64,000 bases of DNA, taken from positions 868,001 through 932,000 of the forward strand of contig JAEHOE010000034.1 in NCBI GenBank assembly GCA_016858145.1, read 5' to 3'. The notes beneath the pieces were generated by a model, which saw nothing but the letters and a program-made list of their open reading frames with translations, searched no databases and was not told the origin of the DNA. Positions 23,155 through 45,180 of the stretch are shown piece after piece; the stretch's first letter is position 1, and every line of letters begins with the position of its first letter. Position numbers and translations under genes: made by a program. Source of the DNA: Edaphochlamys debaryana (taxonomy: Eukaryota; Chlorophyta; Chlorophyceae; Chlamydomonadales).

Positions 23155-24509
23155 GTGCGACCTCGTCCTGGCCGGCGGGCGCGGCGTGGCCGGGGGGTGG
23201 CGGCGTCGGGGCTTCGCCGCCGGTGGCGGCGGCAGGCTCTTGCTTGGTGGCGGGGGCGCCGTCGGCGGCGCCGCCAGCGCCCTGGAAGTCTGACGGCAGC
23301 GGCGCCCCGTCCGTCAGCAGCTGCCACAGGGCGGCGGTAAGGGGCAGCATGTGAACAGTGCTGGTGTATATTTTCGCTCTTTGGACGGTTCAGCCGTTTC
23401 CAGCCACCCGTTCTATCTCCTAGGCAAGAAGGTTTTGGGGTCTTGAAAGGTCACCAATCTTGCCAGGCGTACTCAACCCAGGACGTGGGGTACGGATGCA
23501 GCAGAAGCGCAGGGCTAAGCCGTAGGGGAAGAGTGTGGGAACCAGCCCCAGCCGGGATGCTGGATGGGGCTGCACTAGGTACAGGGCCTGCCTAGGCGTT
23601 GAGGAGTATGAGAGCTGCGTGCGGTCCAGCCGTAGGGCAAGGGACTTTGGGATATGCAAGCCCTAGCCGCAATGCGGGGTGAGGTTGCATGAGGGAGTAG
23701 CGGGACGTGGGGCTGCGCAGGGCGTGGGGGCTGCTTGCGGCCAGCCCAACAAGAACGGAACGGCCTTGCTGGGAGGTCCGTTCTTGCTCATGGCAAGAAG
23801 GAAACGAGCCTTCCGGGGGCCGTTCTTGCAGAGCTTGGTGGGTGCGGCGGGTAAGATGCCACAGGGCGGCAGCCAGCGGCAGCATGTGAAGCTGCTGCCC
23901 CTTGTCCTCCTGCTCGGCCTTGCTGCCCCTTGTCCTCCGGCTCGGCCTTGGCGGCGGCAGCGGCAGAGCTGGCGGCGGCTGCCTTGGCGGCTGGCGAGGT
24001 CTTGCCGACGGCAGCGTCAGCGGCGGGGCCCAGCAGCAGTGACGGCTTCTCGTCCTCGGCCTTGGGCGGCGGCGGCGTCGCCGCTGCCGCCTGCGTCTCC
24101 ATCGGCGCCGCTTCACCTCTGGCGGCAGCGGCGGCAGGGTCGGCGGCGCCGTCAGCGGCAGCAGGGTCAGCGGCGGGCGCCGGCGCGCCGACGGCCGGCA
24201 TGGCTGCCGCCGGCGCCACGGCCGGCGCGCCGACGGACGCGTTGGCGAGGATTTTGCAGAGCAGGAGCGAGCTCTCGAGGGCGGAGGTCATAGCCGCAAC
24301 GACCGCCGCCACCTACAGGTGAGGGCAGGGGTGGGGTCGGGGCAAGGGTGTGAGGGCGCGCGTTCCGCGGACGGGGCCATGGGTATGCAGCGCGCAGCAC
24401 CTGCGGCGATGCGCGACAACGCGCAGGGGGGCAGCGCACCCCGCCCGCCTCACGGCCCAGGCACTCCCATGCCCTCTCCCACCCACCCGACCCCCCCCCC
24501 CCACCCCCC
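23155..24509 (-). pseudogene. Fragment copy of an inner exon and intron of the Gln-rich gene
   Basis: It matches about 28,945-29,790 of the full gene: the exon starting VAAVVAAMTSALESS and running through Ala-rich sequence to LPLAAALWQLLTDGAPLP and GGEAPTPPPPGH, plus its preceding intron with the GCGCGCGTTCCGCGGACGGGG word. It is interrupted near 23,355-23,858 by unrelated DNA. The frame is lost around the AEPEDKGQQ region, where about 40 bases are duplicated (23,890-23,945). The acceptor differs from the parent (TGTAG rather than CTCAG). The fragment ends at a poly-C tract (about 24,487-24,508) where protease 5' sequence begins. Confidence 0.75.
23327..23887. repeat. Insertion flanked by ~30-bp direct repeats in the fragment copy
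   Basis: The word GCCACAGGGCGGC followed by CAGCATGTGAA occurs on both sides (23,327-23,354 and 23,859-23,887), but once in the parent (29,111-29,140). The 500 bases between have no counterpart in the parent. They contain two diverged copies of a unit near 23,480-23,590 and 23,625-23,720 (GGGGTGAGGTTGCATGA-like and GGATGGGGCTGCACTA-like cores). I recognise no transposon termini. Confidence 0.55.
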
Positions 24510-24685
24510 CCGCATTTGAGGCTCATTCGACGGTCAGGTAGGCACCGGTTTCTTCCTCGCCTGCCGCATACTCTGCCGCTTCGCAGCTGTACGCAGGGAG
24601 GGCTTGCTTGCACGGTAACGGCACAGAGGGCAAGCGCCAGCATTAGGAGGCCGACCCCGGCGCCTGGACGCATGCGTGGTGCCAT
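24510..24685 (-). pseudogene. 5' fragment of the protease gene (signal-peptide exon)
   Basis: The ATG at 24,683-24,685 opens [10 protein letters not shown], a hydrophobic core and then [16 protein letters not shown], nearly identical in its second half to the first exon at 14,294-14,424. The splice donor that follows is changed from GT to GC (AGGCGAGG), and no second protease exon follows. After about 24,515 the sequence is a fragment of the neighbouring gene. The open frame continues to 24,167 and could give a chimeric 172-residue product with a signal peptide, but nothing supports its use. Confidence 0.75.
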
Positions 24686-25597
24686 CCCGGCCGCGTCCTC
24701 GCACTTCGACCCACGTACTGGATCAGTCGCTTAGAAGCCTACTTTCATGCTGTGATGAGTCAGAGGGCAACAAGCTGGGTGCCGGGGGACGTTTTGCGAC
24801 GAGGTAAGAGCTCATTATTCAGGAAGAATTCCTTATCGTATGCTGATGATGCGTTATGGAGTGTGTTCCTTACACTCTGAGGTTAGTATGGAAAGTCAGG
24901 TAGCGAAGTTCGGCGGAGACGGGGAGTTGGTTCACTCTACCGCCCCTACCTGAGCTACTTGAAGGGGGCTTTGGCGCATCAATTGCATCAACACACGGGC
25001 ATCGCAGCACTGATAACGACGAAGCGCTGCCCTTCCCGCTGCCCCCAGCCAGCTTCCACACAGCAGCAATCCGCCCGTTCGGGTTTCCGCCCGTCGAGTT
25101 TCCCGCCCGTCCCGTCAGGGGAGAGCGCCGGCCCTCCGCGCGCCCACGCCTATGCTACCCGTCGGCAGACACATGACCACCCAAATTAAAGGCACGGACT
25201 GGCCCCATGGCGCAATCTCAAACCGTGGCCCCTTCCCTCCGCCCCCCGGCCGCAACCGCCCTTCAGCAGGTCCCGACTTTCCCTGCAAGCGACCGCGACC
25301 CTTCCCAGCCGGCCTGAGGCGTGGGCCCTCGAGACCTGCAGGTCTCAGCCTGCCCCAGGTCCACGTCCAGATGCGGTTGTCCGGCCAGTGCCCGACGTCC
25401 TGCTCCCCCACGGTCGCTCGCTGCCGCTGCTGGTGCTGCCCGGGCCCCGGCCCTGCCCGCCATGCTCCAGCGTGGATCGCTCAGTCCATGCCCAGACACC
25501 GCCGGCGGCTCTTGCCATGGGTAGAAATCATCAACGGAGCGTAGCGCTTGGTTGAGCCTCTCTTGCCGGGGCCCTCACGCCCTGCGCCCACGGCCGC
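24686..25597. other. 3' flank of the Gln-rich gene and duplicated protease promoter
   Basis: No exon is supported. It corresponds to 14,425-15,195. A TGTAA on the minus strand (24,870-24,874) could end the transcript of the gene whose stop lies at 25,598, giving a 3' UTR of about 725 bases. Confidence 0.45.
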
Positions 25598-28500
25598 TCA
25601 CTGCTGCTGCTGGCCCTGGCCCTGCCCCTGCCAGCCGTGCATCATGCCGCCAGCGGTTGCGCCCGGGAAGCCGGGGCCGCCCGGGTGTGGGGACAGGCCG
25701 CCGGGGCCGCCCGGGTGTGGGGACAGGCCGCCGGGGCCGCCCGGGGCCTGCGGGGACGCGGGGAGGGCGCAGCGGGCGAGGATGGGGGGGTCAGCCCGGT
25801 TGCTATGTGGGTCGGCGGAGGCGTGGAAGGGTAGGGAGGCTAGGCGGGGAGCTACCGGTAAGCGAGAAGTAGTGTCATGTTAACATCGTGGAAAACCCCT
25901 GTGTTTGATGCGTGTGGGGTGGTGGGCTGTGAGGGCGCCATGTGCCGGGGTCGGACGGGTGCTCGAGCCCGCCCGGGTGTAAACGCCCGCCCCACCCCTG
26001 CACCGCTGCGCGCCACGCCGGAACCCGCACAGGGGAGTGGCGGGCGGGCCGCGGGCCGGGGTAGGGTGGATCCATGTGGGCCGAGTTTGTCTGCCCCGCC
26101 CCAACGGTCTCCGGGGCGGGGTCGCCAGGATATCAAGCCCGTGCATGCGCGGTTGAGTACGCTCCGGGTGTCAGGCAGTCCCCTTGTCTCTACTCATGGT
26201 CCCATGCAATAACGGCTCAAGCCCCACGCAGCCTATACACCTAGACCCTACCTATCCGACTAGCCAGGAGGTACGAAGACCGGGAGCTCTGTGGAGCCCA
26301 TAATGCAAACCCCAAACTCAAAGCTGCGGGCCCCAGAGCCTCACGCTCAAGACCCCAACCATCCCTACCATTACACCATCCCCACTCACCGGGTAACCAG
26401 GCAACCCCCCGGGCATGCCGCTTCCCGTGTTGAAGGTCCGGAGTCCCGCTGGTGCGCCCCGGGGCCCCATGCCGGGTGCGCCCCCCGGACCCTGGCCCTG
26501 GCCCGGTCCGCCTCCGCCGCCACCGCCGTTGCCTCCGCCGCCCGGCCGCGGCGCCCCGTGCTGTGGCATGTACGACGGGCCGCCCTGTTGCATCTGCATG
26601 TGCTGCTGCATCCCGCCCATCCCCATGCCACCCATGCCTCCCGCATGCATGCCGCCAGCGGCAGCTGCTTGGGCCTGGGCCTGGGCCTGAGCTTGGGCCT
26701 GAGCTTGGGCCTGGAGTTGGGCCTGCATCTGGGCCTGGAGTTGGGCCTGGACGTGGGGCGGCAGGTGGGAGATGTCTGGCATCTGGAGCCCGCCCTGCGC
26801 CTGTCTCTGTTGCTGCTGCTGTTGTTTTTGCTGTTGCTGCTGCAACTGCTGTTGTTGTTGCATCTGCTGCATCTGCAGCTGCTGTTGCATCTGCATCTGT
26901 TGCAGTTGTTGCTGCTGCTGGAGCTGTTGTAGCTGCTGGGGGTGCATGGGCAGGTGCGCAGGGCCGCCGGGCGCGCCCTGGTGTAGGCCCTGGGCCTGGG
27001 CCTGGCCCATCATTGGCAGGCCCGCCGGGGCCCCGCCAGGCCCAGCCGCCGGGAAGCGGCGCGCGCCGCTGGGCCCGCCGGGCGCGGGCTCGGCCATGCC
27101 AGCTCCAGCGTACCCCCCTTGGAAGCCTCCGCCGCCTCCGTGTTGGCCCCCGTAAGCCTCCGACGGTGGCGGCGTGGGCGTTTGAGGCCGCTGCCCCGGC
27201 CGGTTCGTCCGCTTCCCCCTCGGGACCTGTCCGCCTGAGAACCCATGCTCCCCATCGTCACCTCCGCCGCCGCCCCTAGGTCCACTCCGAGCGCGGGCGC
27301 GCGAGCGCCGCCGGCTGCCGCCATCGTCGTCGTCATCATCCTGGTCCGAATCCTTGTCTGGGTTGTACTCCTCATCCGATCCGCCGCCGCCGTCTTCGCT
27401 GCTGCGACGCTTCTTGGGCTTGTTCCGCGCGGGCCGGCCGCTGGGCCGCCGCTCCTGCGTCGGCGCCGCCTGGGCCTGGGCTTGCTGCTGCTGCTGCTGC
27501 TGGAGGAACAGGCGTTGCTGGGCCTGCTGTTGTTGGACGTATGCGAGGTGTTGCTGCTGCTGTTGTTGCTGTTGCTGCTGTTGTTGCTGCTGCAACTGGA
27601 GTTGCTGCTGCTGTTGCTGCTGCTGCAGGTGTTGCAGCTGCTGCTGCTGAGACATGTAGCCGGGGGGCTGCTGCTGCTGCCCCTGCCCCTGCATGCCCAT
27701 GGGCGGAAAGCCGGGCAGCTGGCTGGGCCCGGCCGGGCCCGCGCCCGGCGCCGCCGACACACCCAGCCTCACCTTGAGCGGCGGCGCGCCGGGCTGCCTG
27801 CCCTGCTGCCCCTGCATCTGAGCCTGCATCTGAGCCTGCATCTGCGCATGCTGCTGCTGCTGACTCATGCCCATGCCGGGGTGCAGGCCCATGCCGGGAC
27901 CAGCGCCGCCCATGGGCCCGCCGTGGGGACCGCCGGGGAAGCCGGGGAACCCCCCGCCCATACCCTGCTGCTGCTGCTGTTGCGCCGCCGCCATTTGCTG
28001 CGCCCGTTCGCGCTCCTGCAGGCGGCGCTCGGTCTCCCGCTGCCGCCGCTCGGCGTCGCGCGCCTCGGCCTCGGCGCGCCGCCGCCGCCGCTCCTCCTTC
28101 TCCGCCTCCACCTTGGCCTCCGAGTCCCGTTGCCGCCGCTCCGCCTCGCGGCGCCGCTGGGAGTCGCCTGTGGGCGGCGTGGTGGCGTGGGTGCGGTGGA
28201 ACGGGGCGCACGGGGGTGGGGGATGGGAGGCGGGAGTGAGCTGAGCTGAAGCGTGACTCCCACCCAGAGCACCCGCGCTGCACCACACGAGGACGAGGTG
28301 CCCCCCAAACACCTCCAAAGTCCCAAGACCCACCCGCCAACACCACCCCCTCCCAAGCCCTCCCAAGACCCACCCGCCAGCGCGCACAGGTCCTCCAGCA
28401 GCCCCAGCAGCAGCTCGCAGTCCTCCGCCACCAGCAGCGGGGGCAGCCGCACCAGCAGCCGCGGCCAGCGGAGCGCGGGGAGGCACAGCTGGCGGATCTG

Positions 28501-31500
28501 GGGGTGGGGCGGGGATGTGTTTGTTGCTGAGCGGGAACGCGCCGACGCCAGGGGAGGGGTGGGCATGGTGGGCATGGTGGGAATGGGGAGCGGGACGGGG
28601 GCGGAGGAGCGTGGGTGGAGGAGAGGTGTCGAGCAGAGACAGACCGGTAGGGGCAGAGACGCGGTGAAGGCGTGTCCGCAGGGGCCACCCTATACCGGTA
28701 TCCCGCAGCTTAGGCGCTTGCTTGCCGCGTCCCGTGCCCCCCCCAACGGCCCCCAAGCCCCAAACCTCACGCCCCTGCCTACCGCGTCTCGCATGGGCGC
28801 GCCCCCCTCGGGGCACACGGGCTGCAGCAGCGACAGCAGCGCCGCCAGATTGGCGGCCATGTGATCCAGCTGGGCGTGGGCACGTGCCAGCTTCGGATCG
28901 TTTCCAGATCCAGATCCAGACTTGACTCCGGCCTGGGCGACCTCGGCGGGGCCGTCGTGGCCGGCGGGCACGGCGTGGCCGGGGGGTGGCGGCGTCGGGG
29001 CTTCGCCGCCGGTGGCAGCGGCAGGCTCTTGCTTGGTGGCGGGGGCGCCGTCGGCGGCGCCGCCAGCGCCCTGGAAGTCTGACGGCAGCGGCGCCCCGTC
29101 CGTCAGCAGCTGCCACAGGGCGGCGGCGAGCGGTAGCATGTGGAGCTGCTGCCCCTTGTCCTCCTCCGCGCCCGGCTCGGCCTTGGCGGCGGCGGCGGCA
29201 GAGCTGGCGGCGGCGGCCTTGTCGGCTGGCGAGGTCTTGCTGACGGTGGCGTCGGCGGCGGGGCCCAGCGGCAGCGGCAGCTTCTCGTCCTCCGCCTTGG
29301 GTGGCGGCGGCGTCGCCGCTGCCGCCTCCGTCTCCATCGGCGCCGCTCCACCTTCACCTCCGTCGTCGTCGGCGGCGGCAGGGTCGGCGGGGCCGTCAGC
29401 GGTAGCAGGGTCAGCGACGGGCGCCGCCGCGCCGACGGCCGGCACGGCTGCCGCCGGCGCCACGGGCGGCGCGCCGACGGAGGCGTTGGCTAGGATCTTG
29501 CAGAGCAAGAGGGAGCTCTCGAGGGCAGAGGTCATGGCCGCAACGACCGCCGCCACCTGAGGGTGAGAGCAGGAGTGGGGTGGGGTGGGCCGGGGGTTTG
29601 AGGGCGCGCGTTCCGCGGACGGGGCCGTGGGTACGCAGCATGCCGCCCACTCGCGAACTTGCACGGCTCCGGCCACCGCAGCCACCCGCCCTTGCATTCA
29701 CGTAGGGCCACGCAACACACAGCGGGGAACAGCGCAGCCCCTGCCCGCGCCCGCCCCACGGCCCAGCCATTCCCATCCCGCCACCCCACCCCACCCCACC
29801 CACACCCTCGCAACCGCACCTGCGCGGGGTCCACCCCGTGAGCCTCGGGGCTCAGCACCCGCCGCTTCCGGTAGCCCCTGCCCCGGCCGCCCACGTACAG
29901 CTCCTCCCGCTCCGGCCCCTCGCCGCCCGCCATGAACCTCTCCGACTCAAACGCGGGACCAAACACGGCGCTCCCGCGCGTCGCGATCGGGGGCGGCGGC
30001 GCCGGCGGCGCGGCGGCGGGGTTGGGCAGGCGCGCGCAGGCCAGTAGGAGCGGCATGGCGGCGGCTCGGGAGGCGGGGGAGCGGAGCAGCATGCCGACGG
30101 CGGCGGTCTGGAGCTTGGCCTCGAGGCCGGAGGTGCAGTCCGGCGGGGGCTGCGGCGCGAGGAGCGCGGCGTCCGCGGCCGCCGCGGCGGTGGTGGCGGT
30201 CGCGGCGGCGCCGGCCGCGGCCGCGGCGGCGGAGCCCAGCGCGGGCGCCGAGAGGAGGTCGGGGGTGGAGAGACCCGAGTGGATGGCGGCGCGGCCGCAG
30301 GCCCACCTGACGAACGGAAGGAAGGGGTGGGGGGTGGAGGGTTGAGAATATGAGATGAGTATGGCGAGAGTGTGACCCAGGCACACCCTTCGCTGACGTC
30401 CTGCCACACACAGCCCTGGGGCCTCACTCAGACCTCCTCCTCCTGCTGCGCCTGTGCTGGCTGCTCTCGGCCCCCCTGGTCCCCAACTGCACACACGTCC
30501 ACCCCACCCCCAGCCCCCCGCCCCCACCCCCGCTCCCACCACGACACGAATCGCTCCGGCTCCGCCAGCAGCGCCCGGGCCAGTGCCGGCAGCAGCAGGC
30601 GCTTGGCCTCCAGCTTGGTGCCGCCATCGTCGGCCAGGAGCTCGCAGAAGCGGAGGGCGACCTGCGGGGGGGGGGGGGGCGGAAGGGGATGGCGGGGGGT
30701 GGGAGCGGGGCGAAGGAAGGAGTGGAAGGGGAGCAGGAGCTCGCAGAAGCGGAGGGCGACCTTTGGAGGGGGAAGGATGGTGGGGGGTGAGAGGGGGTGT
30801 TTGAAGCTGATAAGCGGGAGAGCATCGAATCGTTAGTGGGATTGCCGGAGAAGGTACATACCGCCACAGTGTCCATGATAGGGTCGGGTGTCCGTGGAAG
30901 AGGCGTGCGCTGAGTCTGGAGCTGAAAGTGGCGTAGGCAGCGGCGGCTGAACGCTATTCCGAAGCACTATATAGTCGCAGGTAACAGACCGGCAGGTCGC
31001 TGGGGTGCTTTGGGCATGCAAGTGCAACGCGCCGCACACCACCACCCGAAAGGCACATAACATTATCCCCCGAAACGAGACCCGCCTCGTCCCGGACTCA
31101 CCTGGGCATATCGAAGAAACCACCACGGAGGAGAGGGCACGGCGGAACGCGGGCGGGGAGGGGAAGGGCGAGAGAAGTGAGAACATGCGAAAGCGCGGAA
31201 GGTTGGAGGCGTGCAGTGGCGTGCGTGCGGTCGCGCAGTACGCAGGGAGAAGCTAAATAAGTGGGGGAGCTAAAGAATGGAAACACGCAAAGGCGCGTGG
31301 AGCAAAAGAATCCCGGGGAAAAAACGTACGGCGGTGTGCTCCCGCGGTGGGGAGGAGTCCTACGTTGGGGTGTGGTGAGAGGGGGGGTGGGGTCAAGGAG
31401 GGGATGTCAAGGGGGCAGGCGAGCAGGCGGGGCGGCAGGGGGAGCAGGAACTCGCAGAAGCGGAGGGCGACTTGCGGGGCGGGGGAAGGGGTGTGTGGAA

Positions 31501-34170
31501 GGGAGGGGCCGTGGGTGAGTAAGGGGTACACGGGGAGAGAAGTGGGGACGGAGCAAAGGAACAAAGTGGCTGTAGAGGCGAGCAGCTGCCAGCTGTGCAG
31601 GGCTTGTGGGCTGGTTAAGCAGCGCGACCGCCGCCGTGCGTCACGAGGCGGACGGCGGTGACTAGTTCCCAAGCCCGCCTCGCCCAGCTGCTGCGCCTGG
31701 CTTCTCACCTGCTGCAGCTGACGAAACTGGAAAGAGAAGGCATGGGCCACGGGGCCCGCGGCCTTGGCCGGGGCAGCGGGCGGCAGGGGCACGGCCGAGG
31801 GATCAGCCTCGTCAGGGCCTGGTCCCTGCCCAGCGGGCGCAGCTGGAGCCCCAGCGGCGGCGGAGGCGGCGCCCCCCGGCGGCAGCGGGTCGGCGCAGAC
31901 GGCGGTCTCGGCGATGCGCGCTGACGCCAGCTCGAGGGCGGCCGAGGTGGCCAGGCGCAGGCGCTGAGAGCCGCCCGGCTGCTCCAGCATAGTGTCCTGC
32001 GGGGGGTTGGGGGTGGAGGGTGGGGAGGGGACGACGCTGGGGTGCGCGGGCCGCGCACGATACATGGACACGTGGCGGATGCACAGAGCGCGGGCGTGCC
32101 AGCCGACCTCAGCACATAAGATACGCCGAAGTCACAGAAGACGCGCACGAGCATCGATGTACTCCGGTCGGAGCTCACGTGCGGCATGCCTCAACAGGCT
32201 GCGCGTGCAGCGTTGCAGACCGCGCTTTTCGCTATGCTGCTGCGACTCCGTAGGTCCGCGTGCTGCATCGCGCAGCTCAGGACGCAGCCCACGAGTGCCT
32301 CGTCCGGAGCTCACGCAACCAGGGCCTCCCCCACGGCCGCCCCCTGTCCCCGGCGGCCCGCCGCTGCCCGCACCCACCAGCAGGCTCTCGGGCTGGTGCT
32401 CGCACGCCACCAGCAGCAGGGAGTAAGCGTGCGAGCCCATCAGACACGCAGCGTCCGACGGCGCCGCCGCCACTGCCGCCGCTGCCGCCGCCGCCGCATC
32501 CGCCTCGCCACCGGCCGCCGCCGCCTCGCCCATCACCGCATCCGCGTCCGCGGCCCCAGCCCCGGCGGCGCCCTCGGCGCCCCCACCCACTGGCTCCGCC
32601 TTCACCGCCCCCTCCGCCGGCCCCGGCCCCAGCCCCAGCCCCGGCCCGACCCCGGGCTCCTCCTTGACGGCCCCCCCAGCCGCGCCCGGCTCCTGCTTGG
32701 CCCCTGGCGCTGCCGCCGCCGCCGCCGCGGCCTGCCGCCGCTGCTCGGCGTCGCTGGCGGCGGCGGTGGCGGCGGCGGCTCGGCGCATGACGCCTGCGCC
32801 CAGCTCCCCAATGGACAGGAGCGCCTCGCACCCCGAGTTGGCGTGAGTGTAGTAGTCGTAGTACGGCCCCGAGGCCAGCAGGCGCGCCGCTTCCTGGAAA
32901 GGGAGTTGGGATTGGGGATGACAGTGCACGCATGGGGGGCGGGGATGGGATGAGGTTGGAAGAGCTTGGGGGAGGGGGCAGGGCGCAGCAGGCGCGCCCC
33001 TTCTCTTGGGGGTGGAAGGTGGGGATGGGAGAGCGCGGGGGGCCAGGGTTGACTGGGGTGGGGGAGGAGGCGAGGCAGGGTAGAGCGGAGGGGGTCGAGG
33101 AGCGGGGGGGGGGGTGATTGGCTGAGTGGGCACATAGGGGGAATGGGTGAGCAGTTGGAGAGGGGGCGCGGAAGGGGGGACACCTGCGGGACTGGTTGCG
33201 TGGGCAGGCGGCGGGATGGTTCCGGCGGGTTGCCTCACCTGGAAGGCGGTGGCTGCCTGGATGGCGCAGCGCCAGAGGGTGGGGGCGGGGGGCCCTCGGG
33301 AGGCAGCTGCCAGGGCGGAGGACTGCACGGCAGGGGAGGAGGAGGAGGCAGGAGGTGAACGCACCCTTCTCGATAGCGCCTCCTCATAGCATTGCCCCTG
33401 CATTCGTTGCACCCCGCACCCCTGCCACCGCGCACCTCTGCTCCCTCCTGCCTGGCTCCCCCCTCTCCGTCGCAGCACTCGAGCACCGCCCGCAGCACCA
33501 GGTGGCATGCGTCCAGGAACCCCGTCACGGCCTGCGTCGCCTGTAAGCAGGGCAAAAGCATTGGGAGAAAAGGTTGACACTCACAGGGGGTAGTGGTGGG
33601 CAATGCTGGAGGACGAAGGGGGCCCGTGGAGCACCGGGCACGGAGGCCAACTTGGCTGGCCCCAGGCACGACCTGCCGGGAGTGCCAAGCACTTGGTTGC
33701 CGAGTCAAGTCGCACACCGACAAATTGCCGGTGGCTGGGCATTCACGGGCACGGGGAGCAGTATCGATCGGGTAGGCCGAGCACTTGCCTGCCGTTGGGG
33801 CAGGCGAGGGGCCGGCGACAGACCCCGCGGATAGTAGTTGCCTCCCGCCTGCTCCTGCGTCTCCGTGTCCGTGCGAACCATGTCCATGAGCGACTTCGAT
33901 GCTTGCCGCAGCTTGGAGCAAGCCTCAGGAAGCCGGCTGGCCCTGCGCAAGGCGCGAGCTGGTTCAACGCGCCAGTTCTGGGGCATGCCTGTGAGCAAAG
34001 CTGATCAAGCCTCACCCGGTGCCTGAGGGCTCTCGCTCTTGCACAACCTTGATTGCGACACGCTTTGCATCCTGGAGCTGTCGCATAAGCGCCTGGAACG
34101 GGTCTGCAGGCTCCGCAGGCCCGCCCCTCGCCGCTTGGCGCGTGAGGCGAACTTCTGGCGGAGCTGCCAT
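25598..34170 (-). CDS. Unrecognised large Ala/Gln-rich protein, probably nuclear, with helical N-terminal half
   Basis: Twelve exons close in frame to about 1,558 residues: 34,016-34,170; 33,849-33,942; 33,436-33,540; 33,239-33,322; 32,378-32,893; 31,709-31,996; 30,540-30,661; 29,820-30,306; 28,783-29,556; 28,374-28,497; 26,390-28,167; 25,598-25,747. The first 875 residues hold short Leu/Ala-rich helical blocks (for example VALRFCELL, LLLPALARALL, LLGLLEDL) separated by Ala/Pro/Glu-rich linkers, suggestive of HEAT-like repeats. A charged coiled coil rich in RRxxE follows (about 920-970), then poly-Gln, a KPKKRR basic cluster with a following Asp/Glu run near 1,166-1,190, and a Gly/Pro/Gln tail. 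The basic-acidic segment suggests a nuclear role; the function is unknown. The first two junctions are the least certain, and intron 2 would need a GC donor. Parts are duplicated at 15.2-16.7 and 23.2-24.5 kb. Confidence 0.72.
26806..26935 (-). repeat. Poly-Gln-coding trinucleotide repeat, part 1
   Basis: CTG/TTG runs on the plus strand encode Gln-rich sequence with Met spacers near the C-terminus of the gene. This is the counterpart of 16,361-16,510, with fewer CTG units. Confidence 0.8.
27484..27680 (-). repeat. Poly-Gln-coding trinucleotide repeat, part 2
   Basis: A second, longer Gln-rich region (runs of CTG and TTG on the plus strand), with leucines every few residues. Such tracts are length-unstable. 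The opposite strand reads as poly-Leu or poly-Cys open frames that are shadows. Confidence 0.8.
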
Positions 34171-40514
<6,344 letters not shown>

Positions 40515-40820
40515 TTTGGTTCTTCACGGCCTACGGTTAGGTAAGGTGGGTAAAAAGGACCGTGAGTGGCTTCCCGGCCAGGGTTTACGCGGGTTGCACA
40601 CGCGGGTTACGGCGACTGATGCAAGCCGCTCCGACTCAAAGCCCCCTGCGTCCCCTACGCGCTTGACCTTTGCTCACTGACACACGTATACGCTCTGCGA
40701 CCATAGCCCGCTACACACAACGCTCGCGCGCTCCACGTCCAGCCGAACCTTCCGATCGCTCGGCTTCCGAGTCGTCTGTGCACGCAGCGACCGTTTCAGC
40801 TCACGGCGCCTGCTCTCACG
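40515..40820. promoter_or_regulatory. Divergent promoter region of lysA and the old yellow enzyme gene
   Basis: 306 bases separate the two start codons, and transcription goes both ways, so this stretch must contain both 5' UTRs and both promoters. I recognise no TATA box or named element. Confidence 0.6.

Positions 40821-45180
<4,360 letters not shown>

Larger units (their letters stand above)
24510..27159. repeat. Right copy of the local segmental duplication
   Basis: Collinear with 14,247-16,730 (see that entry). Here the Gln-rich gene portion belongs to the full-length gene, and the protease portion is only a 5' fragment. This is the mirror of the left copy and is what a single tandem duplication spanning the junction of the two genes would leave. 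Confidence 0.85.

Noticed and set aside
22380..23327. 315-codon minus-strand frame
   Set aside because: Composition-driven: Arg/Pro-rich, no domain, and it overlaps the fragment copy of the Gln-rich gene at its start.
27245..28249. Plus-strand poly-Leu frame that could look like a signal or membrane protein
   Set aside because: It is the antisense of CAG repeats in the Gln-rich gene, and the spliced minus-strand model accounts for the region.
28168..29116. Reading the 932-codon minus frame as one uninterrupted exon
   Set aside because: The protein sense changes at 28,167, where a CACAG acceptor lies. The upstream exons 28,374-28,497 and 28,783-29,556 are in other frames and join in phase by splicing.
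25598..34170. Identification of the Gln-rich gene as symplekin/Pta1
   Set aside because: Helical blocks and nuclear-type composition are compatible, but I could not find any motif specific to symplekin, so no name was given.
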